A model generated the notes under the pieces. That model was not told the origin of the DNA. It did no database searches and was given only the letters and a program-made list of their open reading frames with translations. From positions 1 through 28,320 of the forward strand of contig JBMNOI010000043.1 of assembly GCA_050942995.1 (NCBI GenBank): a stretch of 28,320 nucleotides of DNA. The letters are read 5' to 3'. A program made the position numbers and the translations under genes. Position 1 is the stretch's first letter. Each line of letters begins with the position of its first letter. Shown piece after piece: positions 20,925 through 27,698 of the stretch. The stretch comes from JBMNOI01 sp050942995 (lineage in GTDB: Bacteria > Chloroflexota > Anaerolineae > UBA1429).

Positions 20925-22187
20925 TCACTTGCCCGTTGTCATGCCCGGAGTGCTCGAGCCCGAGACGGCGAGCGGTTCAGCCGCGCTCGTCACGGCCCCG
21001 GCCTCTGTTTTCTCCTTCTTGCGGAACGTCTCGACCCAATCGACGCCGGCGGTGATATGCATCAACGTAGCCAGGGTGATGATGGCGCCGATGGTGATGA
21101 CCAGCCCGGTGTAGCCCTCAAAGAAAAAGGCGTAGGAGAACAGCACCAGGAAGATCAACTGCGACAGACCCGCCACACGCAGCGCAAAGCGTGGCCCGGT
21201 CACCCGCCACAGGTAGCTGATGACCAGCCCCAGGGAGACGACCGTCGCCGCCAGAAAGGCGATCTCGATCATGACGTGATCGGCCAGATAGGCGAACAGC
21301 AGGTGAAAGGCGAAAAAGCCGGCGCCCATGAAAAAGTAGTGCATGGGATGCAGGCCAATCTGCCGGACGGCGCTCAGCACCACCAGCACGGTGAAGAAAA
21401 AGAGCAGCGACACCGGCGCGAAATAGCTCATGCGGCTGGCCAGCGGCCCCGGATTGAGCGGATGGGGCATCTCGACGCCGATATCGGCATCGGAAACCAG
21501 GTTGGCAAACTCCCACTCCAGACGCCAGCCATCGGGGGTGCGCGTCTTGTTCGATGCCGAGATGGTGCGGGCAGGAAAGTCATAGTCGTCGAAATCGGTC
21601 TCGACGGCAAGATGGAAATTCTGCACCGTCGTCATCGAATTGGCAAAGCGATAGACCCAGCGATCCAGCCCGCGGGAGCGATAGGCCAGATGGATGTCGA
21701 CGGATTCGCCGGGATCCAGCGTGGTCGTCGTTCGCAGGCGTTCGCCGGTACCACCGCCGGGGCGGACGCTGACCTCGCCCACGCGAAACTCGAAATTGTC
21801 ATAGATGGCGCCGGACGTGGGAAAAGTGAACTCGATGGTGGCCGTCACCGGTTCGTCCAGGGTGTTCTGTGCCGTGTAGCGACCGTCGAAATCGACCTCA
21901 TAGGTCGAGTACCAGAGCAGCCCCTTGCGGCGTTGATCCAGGCGCAGGGCCACGTTGATGTCGCTGGAGGTCGGTTCCAGCCTCTGCCTTTGACGCGACG
22001 ACGATAGCTGGGCGGTGACCGATGGAGCCTGTTGCACGTGAGGGCCACCCCATAGTTCGGAGACCTCGTTGCCCAGCGCATCATAGCCGGTGTTGGTGCG
22101 CATGGCGACACTGCCGCCCAACGCGATCCAGGCGATAGAGATGCAGCCAAAGATCAGGGCGATGGCGAAAAGCCTTCCTACGGTCAT
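20925..22187 (-). CDS. CreD-like inner membrane protein
   Basis: This encodes 420 residues; GGAGGT lies 8 bases before the ATG. An N-terminal membrane helix (about 5-25) is followed by a long extracytoplasmic strand-rich domain (about 30-262) and then a cluster of about six C-terminal helices (about 264-385), the architecture of the CreD family (PF06123). The segment IGLHPMHYFFMGAGFFAFHLLFAYLADHV is typical of CreD membrane parts. The protein ends in a polar, Ser/Thr-rich cytoplasmic tail. CreD in Escherichia coli is linked to envelope stress and colicin tolerance; the molecular role is not known. No CreBC two-component genes are adjacent. Family assignment is from overall pattern, so moderate. 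Confidence 0.75.
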   Translation of the reverse strand: MTVGRLFAIALIFGCISIAWIALGGSVAMRTNTGYDALGNEVSELWGGPHVQQAPSVTAQLSSSRQRQRLEPTSSDINVALRLDQRRKGLLWYSTYEVDFDGRYTAQNTLDEPVTATIEFTFPTSGAIYDNFEFRVGEVSVRPGGGTGERLRTTTTLDPGESVDIHLAYRSRGLDRWVYRFANSMTTVQNFHLAVETDFDDYDFPARTISASNKTRTPDGWRLEWEFANLVSDADIGVEMPHPLNPGPLASRMSYFAPVSLLFFFTVLVVLSAVRQIGLHPMHYFFMGAGFFAFHLLFAYLADHVMIEIAFLAATVVSLGLVISYLWRVTGPRFALRVAGLSQLIFLVLFSYAFFFEGYTGLVITIGAIITLATLMHITAGVDWVETFRKKEKTEAGAVTSAAEPLAVSGSSTPGMTTGK

Positions 22188-22200
22188 GATACAGTACCTC

Positions 22201-22266
22201 CTATAGCAAAGGTTGATGGTCGTACGACAGATGGTACGGTTCGGAGGATAGACATCGGGCGGGCAT
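22201..22266 (-). CDS. possible 21-residue upstream ORF before the CreD-like gene
   Basis: An ATG at 22266 with AAAGGGAG 4 bases before it opens a 21-codon ORF. It ends in TAG 13 bases before the CreD-like ATG, and GGAGGT follows directly. The peptide is polar with no known family. It may be a leader peptide coupling translation, or chance. The rest of the gap (22267-22469) shows no other gene. Confidence 0.25.
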   Translation of the reverse strand: MPARCLSSEPYHLSYDHQPLL

Positions 22267-22469
22267 TATGCTCCCTTTCGACCGGTGGGGTTTTCGACGG
22301 TCTCGCCGGTCGATCCGGTGCCCATGTCGCCCTCTTTTTTTCGGTGTCTCGCACCATGTGCGACCGTGATCTATAACGATGTTGGCGGGCAGGAGGTTCC
22401 TGTCAAACGCTTTCAAAATCTACCGTTTGCTCTCAACCATGTGTTGAAGAGATGATGGAGGTCATTTGA

Positions 22470-22868
22470 TTACGATTCGCCCTCTTTGAGCGAGCCCACG
22501 GTGGGGCGGGTGACGTCGATCCGCGGTGCGCCGCGTCTCTCACCGTTGTCGCTGTAGGATATATGGCCCATCTCGGCGAGCATCTCGTCCACCTCCTCGA
22601 AGCCGGTCTCCAGGAAATCGGTTTCTTCGCCGTCGGTGAGAATCTCGATGAGGCGCATAAACTCGCCGACATGTTCGCGTTCTTCGTTGGCCACGTCGAT
22701 GAGCACTCGTTTGGCGATGGGGTCATCGGTGGCCTGGGCATGGGCCATGTACAGGTGGACGGCCTCGTGCTCGGCGGCGATATCGAGGCGGATCGCACGG
22801 ATCAACTCTTCGCGCGTCATCTTGCGCTCGGGAACCTTACCGCTAAACGGGTTAACAAATTCAGGCAT
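22470..22868 (-). CDS. ferritin-like protein with C-terminal encapsulin-targeting peptide (encapsulin cargo)
   Basis: This 132-residue helical protein starts MPEFVNPFSGKVPERKMTRE, like the small ferritin-like proteins packaged in encapsulins of Thermotoga-type bacteria. Helix 1 (IRLDIAAEHEAVHLYMAHA) and helix 2 (VANEEREHVGEFMRLIEIL) carry likely iron ligands Glu33, Glu63 and His66 in the ExxH arrangement; paired chains would make the four-helix centre. After a flexible linker the C-terminus reads PTVGSLKEGES, matching the TVGSLK-type cargo-loading peptide that docks inside encapsulin shells. It should oxidise and store iron in a nanocompartment. Oddly, no encapsulin shell gene is in the window, so the shell must be elsewhere or absent. 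Its own promoter is at 23005-23033. Confidence 0.88.
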   Translation of the reverse strand: MPEFVNPFSGKVPERKMTREELIRAIRLDIAAEHEAVHLYMAHAQATDDPIAKRVLIDVANEEREHVGEFMRLIEILTDGEETDFLETGFEEVDEMLAEMGHISYSDNGERRGAPRIDVTRPTVGSLKEGES

Positions 22869-23004
22869 TTTCTCCCTTTCCCGTCATCCGATGGGGCGCG
22901 CGGGACGGCCAGGGGGTGGTGATTCCGGGAATTACGAATGAGGATGGTAAGAATCGTGGGGTGATGGCGGCCGCACAGGCGCCGACTACTGTACACTTGG
23001 CGGG

Positions 23005-23033
23005 AGTATAGCTAAAAAGCACCACGCTGCCAA
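23005..23033 (-). promoter_or_regulatory. promoter of the encapsulated ferritin-like gene
   Basis: On the reverse strand, TTGGCA (23033-23028) and TATACT (23010-23005) are separated by exactly 17 bases. RNA would start near 22998, leaving a leader of about 130 bases. An imperfect palindrome around GTAC (22987-22998) lies at the start site and could be an operator. Confidence 0.72.
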
Positions 23034-23096
23034 GTGGTGAGGGGATAGGATGGAAAGGCAAGCATGATATCTGCCGGGCCGGTGCATCGCACTCGT

Positions 23097-23984
23097 TCAG
23101 ACGCCATGCTCCCCCAGGAATCCCAGCACTCTGCGAAACACCTCGGCCACGGTGGCGTCGCCCACTCCCTCGTGGGCATCGAACATGTGTCCGCGTTCCG
23201 GCAAGGTGAGCAGTTCGTGGGGCACGCCGTGGCGCGCCAGTTCGGCGGCCATCTCGCGTGAGCGGGCCACGGGTACGTCGGTGTCCTCCTCGCCGTGGAT
23301 GAGCAGCGTAGGCGGATAGCCGGGTGACACGTTGAGGGCGGGGCAGTAGGGGGTGAACCATCCAGCATCGGCGTCGGGGTCGCGCCCGCTCACCTGGCGC
23401 GGCCACAAACCCTGTTGCCGGCCGTACAGGTAGTAGAGAAACCGGGGCATGAACTCGCTCTCTGAAAGGGGCGTATTGCCCACGGCGGCGTTCGCCTTGT
23501 CCTCCGGCACGGCGGGTTGGCTCGCATAGTGCGGATCGGGCCGGCTGTACCATTCGCCACGGATATCACCATAGCCATAGAACGAGACGATGGCGGCGGG
23601 GCGCGGCGTCAGGGTGTGGCCGCTCAGCAGGGCCAGATAGCCGCCGGCCGAGTGTCCCACCACCGCCACCCGCGTCGGATCGATGCCGTAGTACGCCGTC
23701 CCTTTCTCCAGCAGCCAACGCCAGGCGTCGGCCACGTCCTCGACGATGGCCGGCAGCCGGGTCTCGGGCGCGAGGCGATAATCGGCGGCCACCACCACAT
23801 AGCCGTTGCTCGTGTACAGAGCCGCTTGCTCGCGCGGCAGATTGCGCCGCGAGCCGAATATGAGCGCCCCACCGTGCAGCCAGAGGATGGCCGGGCGCAG
23901 CGCGCCGTCGTCGGCAGGGCGGTAGATATCGGCGTGAATGGCGCATCCGGCGACGGTCTTGTAGACGATGGTGTGCCCGATCAT
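23097..23984 (-). CDS. alpha/beta hydrolase (esterase/lipase-like)
   Basis: This encodes 295 residues; GGAGGG precedes the ATG. It has the hormone-sensitive-lipase/BD-FAE layout: oxyanion-hole HGGA (37-40; the usual third Gly is Ala), nucleophile elbow GHSAGG with Ser112, Asp234 in LIHGEEDTDVP and His266 in PERGHMFDA. The triad is thus complete. A long insertion (about 141-220) with many Tyr, Trp and Pro residues forms a lid. It would hydrolyse short-chain esters; the natural substrate is unknown. No signal peptide is visible. It lies upstream of the ferritin-like gene on the same strand, but that gene has its own promoter. Confidence 0.9.
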   Translation of the reverse strand: MIGHTIVYKTVAGCAIHADIYRPADDGALRPAILWLHGGALIFGSRRNLPREQAALYTSNGYVVVAADYRLAPETRLPAIVEDVADAWRWLLEKGTAYYGIDPTRVAVVGHSAGGYLALLSGHTLTPRPAAIVSFYGYGDIRGEWYSRPDPHYASQPAVPEDKANAAVGNTPLSESEFMPRFLYYLYGRQQGLWPRQVSGRDPDADAGWFTPYCPALNVSPGYPPTLLIHGEEDTDVPVARSREMAAELARHGVPHELLTLPERGHMFDAHEGVGDATVAEVFRRVLGFLGEHGV

Positions 23985-24152
23985 GGCGACCCTCCGGCAG
24001 CAGGTGCTAACACGCCCATGGTAGCCGCATGGGGCGGAGGGGGCAACCGGGCCGATAGCGCAGCACCACCTGCTGATATGCCTTGCGGCGATACCGGCGG
24101 TCGGCTATGATGGGCACAGACAGGATCATTGGGGTCCCGGAGGGTGCGGAGA

Positions 24153-24587
24153 ATGAGCGGAGGCGCGTTGAACGATGGAGAGCCGGTACGTCTGGTCCTC
24201 GATACCAACGTGTTTGTCGCCGCGGGGTTTAACCGGCGTAGCTATTCGGCGCGCATCATCGAGCGCATCCGGGCGGGGGAGTGGCGGCTGGTGTGGAACC
24301 GTGAAACGCGGCGCGAGACCGAGGCGGTGCTGTGGCAGATTCCCCCGCTTTCCTCCGATGTCTTTGCCGATCTGTTTCGCCCCGAGGACGAGTTCACCGG
24401 CCGGGCCGATCCGGCGGCCTACCCCTTTGTGGCCGACGAGGCCGATCGCAAGTTCGCCGCGCTGGCCGTGGCAGCCGGGGCTGTACTGATCAGCGCCGAC
24501 GACCATCTGCTGAGCGTGCGCCATCGGCTGTCGGTGCCGGTGAGGACGCCGGTTGAATGGTGGCGTGAGCAGAGCCTGACTGAATGA
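24153..24587 (+). CDS. PIN domain protein (putative toxin-antitoxin toxin component, PIN family)
   Basis: This encodes 144 residues. I place the start at the ATG at 24153; a GGAG run at 24138-24152 serves as ribosome site. The PIN-domain acidic residues are all present: Asp17 (LVLDTNVFVAA), Glu55 (RRETEAVL), Asp98 (DEADRKFAALA) and Asp116 (ISADDHLL). PIN proteins are Mg2+-dependent RNases; this COG1569-like subgroup is often annotated as a toxin. No small DNA-binding antitoxin gene lies on either side, so it is either an orphan or not part of a toxin-antitoxin pair. A terminator follows directly. Confidence 0.88.
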   Translation: MSGGALNDGEPVRLVLDTNVFVAAGFNRRSYSARIIERIRAGEWRLVWNRETRRETEAVLWQIPPLSSDVFADLFRPEDEFTGRADPAAYPFVADEADRKFAALAVAAGAVLISADDHLLSVRHRLSVPVRTPVEWWREQSLTE

Positions 24588-24588
24588 A

Positions 24589-24633
24589 AGGATCGAGCCT
24601 CGAATCTGCTCGGGCTCGATCCTGTGATTTATT
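24589..24633 (+). terminator. intrinsic terminator after the PIN gene
   Basis: The perfect 11-bp stem AGGATCGAGCC (24589-24599) pairs with GGCTCGATCCT (24613-24623) across a 13-base loop, followed by a T-rich tail. It also separates the convergent TelA-like gene. Confidence 0.75.
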
Positions 24634-24653
24634 GGGTGCCGGTTGGGCGCTTC

Positions 24654-25790
24654 TTACGGTTCCAATTGTTGCACCCGGCTCTGGGCGGTCACCAGGGCCT
24701 GCTTCAGATCCCCCTCCAGTTGTTGCAGCTCGATCTCGGCATCGGCGCGTTTGCGGCGGCCCTCCTCGGCGATCTGGATGCTCTCCTGGATGGTGGCGAT
24801 GAGATCATCGTTCACCTTTTTCACCGCCTCAACGTCAAAGATGCCCCGCTCGATCTCTCTGCGGGCCTCGGCCGAGCCCGTGCGCAACAGTTCGGCGTTG
24901 CGTGCCAGCATCTCGTTGGTGGTATCGGTCACGGCGCGCTGTGTCTCCAGTGCTTTGCGCTGATTCCACAGGGTGATGGCCATGGCCACCTGGCTCTTCC
25001 ATATGGGAATGGTGGTCAGGATGCTGGACTGGATCTTGGTGATGAGCGACTTGTCCACGTCCTGAATGAGCCGAATCTGCGGGAGGCTCTGCAACGTCAC
25101 CTGGCGGGTAAGGCGCAGATCGTGTAGGCGACGTTCCAGATCGTCGCGTCGCGCCGACATGTCGCGCAGTTGCTGCGCGTCCAGCATGTCCCCCGTCTCT
25201 TCGGCGCGGGCCTGCAGGGCCGGCAACACGTCGCGGTCGATCTCTTGCAGCTTAGCGGACGCGGCGGCGATGTAAAGCTCCAGGCGCTGGAAATAGTTCA
25301 GGGTCGCATCGTATAGCTTGTCCAGCATGGTGACATCGCGCAGCAGGTTGATCTTGTGTCCGTCCAACCTGCTCATCAGGGCATCGATCTGGCCTTGCAC
25401 CGTCTCGTAGCGCTGGACGAATCGGGCTATCGGGTGCGCGCGGCGGAGGATGGTTCTCTGGAACCAGCCGGGCTTTTCGTCGGAAGTGAGTTCATCCACC
25501 GCCAGCCCACGAACCTGGAGCATGAGATCTCCCAGCACATCACCCACCGGCCCCACATCTTTGTTGCGTACCTGCTGAAGCATCTGGTCGGCCGACTGAG
25601 TCAGCTCACTCTGGGCCTCGACGCCAAAAGCGATCAGGCTATGGCTGTCGCTCATGTCGATGCTGGCCGCCAGCTCGCGAACCTGCTCAGGGTGTATGGC
25701 GGGCAGGTCGTCTGCGGCGATTGCAGGCAGATCATCGCCCGAGTCAAATGGTTCGAGCCTCTGCGTGCCGGTATCGTCATTATTCATCAT
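24654..25790 (-). CDS. TelA family protein (toxic anion resistance family)
   Basis: This encodes 378 residues, starting at an ATG with GGAG 8 bases before it. It is soluble and almost all helical, with a long run of heptad-like segments. The middle holds family features: GWFQRTILRRAHPIARFVQRYETVQGQIDALM (about 108-139), LLRDVTMLDKLYDATLNYFQRLELYI (about 148-173) and SILTTIPIWKSQVAMAITLWNQRKALE (about 258-284). This pattern is the TelA family (PF05816), named for tellurite resistance though the biochemical role is unknown. The gene follows an XpaC-like gene on the same strand, the usual pairing. A gap of 106 bases between them contains a GCACGA/TCGTGC inverted repeat. Confidence 0.88.
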   Translation of the reverse strand: MMNNDDTGTQRLEPFDSGDDLPAIAADDLPAIHPEQVRELAASIDMSDSHSLIAFGVEAQSELTQSADQMLQQVRNKDVGPVGDVLGDLMLQVRGLAVDELTSDEKPGWFQRTILRRAHPIARFVQRYETVQGQIDALMSRLDGHKINLLRDVTMLDKLYDATLNYFQRLELYIAAASAKLQEIDRDVLPALQARAEETGDMLDAQQLRDMSARRDDLERRLHDLRLTRQVTLQSLPQIRLIQDVDKSLITKIQSSILTTIPIWKSQVAMAITLWNQRKALETQRAVTDTTNEMLARNAELLRTGSAEARREIERGIFDVEAVKKVNDDLIATIQESIQIAEEGRRKRADAEIELQQLEGDLKQALVTAQSRVQQLEP

Positions 25791-25896
25791 GTTCTGTACT
25801 CCTTGATCGGGTTCTGGCGCCGGATGCCCATACTTGCACGGGGGCGAGCCGTCCGAAGCACGATTCGTGCGCCATCATATCCCTTATCGAGTGCAA

Positions 25897-26493
25897 TTAC
25901 AATCCTTCCATATCCATCATACGCCGGAGAACGGTAACGTCGGTATCCAGATCCATCACGTCGTGGCGCAAGAGTCGATCGTGCTGTTTCTCAAAGGTGG
26001 CGTGAATCGTCTTGAGCAGGGTCTCTACCTGGGCCATCACTTCACGAACGTGGGCGTTATCGCCGCCCCGCCTGCTCAGATCGATGTAGCGGCGGATGAC
26101 CGTCAATGAGGAATCGAGATAGTACTCTAAAAAGCGCCGGGCTGCGGGTATGGTTTGCGGGTTGATCTCCAGTTCGTCGAATATCTTGTCCGCCGTATCG
26201 GCGATGGCCTCTATCTCGGGCACGATGTGCAGCGGCATCTTGCGCCGCAGCCGCCGCATCTGGGTGACCTTGTCCCGGCCCTCGCGGATGACGTGGTAGG
26301 CCTCCTCTTTGCTCATCCCCTCTATCTCGGGCATCTTTTCGGCGGGGGAGGGTTTCCGCCCAAAGATGAGCACCAGCCCCAGGTATACCAGGAGCGCTAT
26401 GGCCAATGACCAGTGGAAGGGGATGCGGAATCTGAACATCGTCACCCAAAAGGCCGATGCGCTGATGATGCCGATGATAATACTTTTGTTCAT
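25897..26493 (-). CDS. XpaC-like membrane protein, partner of TelA
   Basis: This encodes 198 residues; GGAGG precedes the ATG. Two membrane helices lie at residues 4-19 and 25-44, followed by a charged helical cytoplasmic domain: SKEEAYHVIREGRDKVTQMRRLRRKM (about 61-86), IEAIADTADKIFDELE, RRFLEYYLDSSLTVIRRYIDLSR (about 119-141) and MAQVETLLKTIHATFEKQHDRLLRHDVMDLDTDVTVLRRMM. This matches the XpaC family (5-bromo-4-chloroindolyl phosphate hydrolysis protein), usually encoded next to TelA. The late LDTDVTVLRRMM segment is characteristic of the family. It likely forms a membrane-tethered complex with TelA. No proven reaction is known. Confidence 0.82.
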   Translation of the reverse strand: MNKSIIIGIISASAFWVTMFRFRIPFHWSLAIALLVYLGLVLIFGRKPSPAEKMPEIEGMSKEEAYHVIREGRDKVTQMRRLRRKMPLHIVPEIEAIADTADKIFDELEINPQTIPAARRFLEYYLDSSLTVIRRYIDLSRRGGDNAHVREVMAQVETLLKTIHATFEKQHDRLLRHDVMDLDTDVTVLRRMMDMEGL

Positions 26494-26668
26494 GAGGGCC
26501 TCCGTCTATCCTGTGCCGGGCCAATGCCGCCGGCAGAGCCGCTATGAGGGCGCGAATAGCGCATACGCCGTCACTATCTATACGAATATCGGCGCATCTC
26601 GTTGCTGGCGATAGCCAGAGATCGGGCGGGTGGGCGTTCCCCCATAAAGCCCCTCGTCTGCCTCTCGC

Positions 26669-27394
26669 TCACCATACGCCGGGGATGAGCCGGTAGCGCA
26701 CGTTCCGGGCATACTCGGCATATCCCTCCAGTTCGGCCTGTAGCGTGCGATCCTCCAGGGCGGTCCGCGCTATATGGGCGACCATGACCAGGGCGGTGGG
26801 AATCGCCGCCCACCACGAACCCAGTAGCAGGGGGGTAGCCGGTGCAAAGATCAGCATGCCCACATACCCCGGATGGCGAACGATGCGGTAGGGGCCTCGA
26901 GTGGCCACCGTGTGGCCTCGCTCGCGCTGGATACGCACCACGCCTGAGAAGAAGCGATTGGCCAGCATGGCCCACATGATCACGCCATATCCCACCGGCA
27001 TGGCGATCACCCCTGCAACGACGCCGCCGACGGGTACAGAGAGCGGCCCACGCAGGCGATATTCCAGTCCGGCGGCCAGCACCATCAGCAGCGGCCCCAA
27101 CCGGGCGGCAAAGAGCACCAGCGGAATATCCCACTCTTTGACCCCTTCTCCGGCACTGCCTCGCTCGGCCACCAGATCGGGCGCGACAGCGGTGAGAAGT
27201 AACGTCCCTCCGGCGGCGCAAAGGGCGTTCAGGATAATATACAGCCAGGCCTGGGGCCAGTCCAGACGACCGGCGGCGACAAGCAGTACGATCGACTGGA
27301 GCAGGACAAAGAACAGCACTACGATGATCGAGCGCAGCACCTGGGTGACGGTATGGCTTCCCTGAAACGAGCGGGATGACATTATCCGGCTCAT
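26669..27394 (-). CDS. isoprenylcysteine carboxylmethyltransferase (Icmt/PEMT) family protein
   Basis: This 241-residue membrane protein has about five helices. The C-terminal signature of the Icmt/NnrU/PEMT fold is clear: RGPYRIVRHPGYVGML (166-181), which binds SAM, and ALEDRTLQAELEGYAEYARNVRYRLIPGVW at the end, including the conserved E-x7-8-Y-x2-Y pattern. GGAGG lies 5 bases before the ATG, so the start is well supported. Bacterial members methylate lipids or unknown isoprenoid or phospholipid substrates; true CAAX methylation is unlikely in bacteria. A CPBP protease lies 24 kb away at 1889 and is not obviously linked. The 175-base gap to the XpaC gene holds no gene. Confidence 0.88.
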   Translation of the reverse strand: MSRIMSSRSFQGSHTVTQVLRSIIVVLFFVLLQSIVLLVAAGRLDWPQAWLYIILNALCAAGGTLLLTAVAPDLVAERGSAGEGVKEWDIPLVLFAARLGPLLMVLAAGLEYRLRGPLSVPVGGVVAGVIAMPVGYGVIMWAMLANRFFSGVVRIQRERGHTVATRGPYRIVRHPGYVGMLIFAPATPLLLGSWWAAIPTALVMVAHIARTALEDRTLQAELEGYAEYARNVRYRLIPGVW

Positions 27395-27429
27395 TGTATC
27401 CTCCGATCATTGTATAGTCGGCTTTCGAT

Positions 27430-27439
27430 CGTATATACG
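27430..27439. promoter_or_regulatory. 10-base palindrome upstream of the Icmt-like gene
   Basis: CGTATATACG is a perfect palindrome 36 bases upstream of the Icmt-like ATG and may be a repressor site. The rest of the 304-base gap to the next gene contains the repeat at 27500 and the promoter-operator at 27550-27578. Confidence 0.3.
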
Positions 27440-27499
27440 TCCAAACACGATCTTTTGTCGCGTTTGGGAGAGCGGATCTGCCGTCATCGTGCACGTCGT

Positions 27500-27518
27500 C
27501 ACCTTCGAAAGGTGGTTG
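27500..27518. repeat. dispersed repeat, partial copy 3
   Basis: CACCTT-CGA-AAGGTG forms a 6-bp hairpin followed by GTTG. It resembles the right half of the element at 19858-19903 (ACCTT, GAAAGG, then GGTTG). It lacks the CGAATGC link of copies 1 and 2. Confidence 0.45.
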
Positions 27519-27549
27519 TTAGGTCAGATGCGATGCCTTGCCAGACCCC

Positions 27550-27578
27550 TTGACATACCCTATACAGGTATGTTAAAA
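27550..27578 (+). promoter_or_regulatory. promoter with overlapping operator for the second aldo/keto reductase
   Basis: A perfect TTGACA (27550-27555) is 17 bases from TTAAAA (27573-27578). The spacer is filled by the inverted repeat ACATACC (27553-27559) and GGTATGT (27567-27573). This placement is typical of a repressor, for example of the TetR type; the regulator itself is not in the window. The leader to the ATG is about 110 bases. Confidence 0.6.
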
Positions 27579-27698
27579 ATAGAAGAAGATCACTCAAGAT
27601 TCTGTCTCGAATCCCTGCCTCACTCTACCCCACAACGCCGCCCCGGCCGGGGCGCCCGATTCATCGGGCGAAGGATACCACACCCCGAAAGGAGCATC

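Noticed and set aside
21057..22007. Forward ORF of 316 residues opposite the CreD-like gene
   Set aside because: Low-complexity Gln/Gly/His/Asp-rich shadow with no ribosome site; the reverse strand codes a membrane protein of known family.
25990..26002. Similarity of CTCAAAGGTGGCG to the dispersed hairpin repeat
   Set aside because: There is no inverted arm, and it lies inside the XpaC-like coding region.
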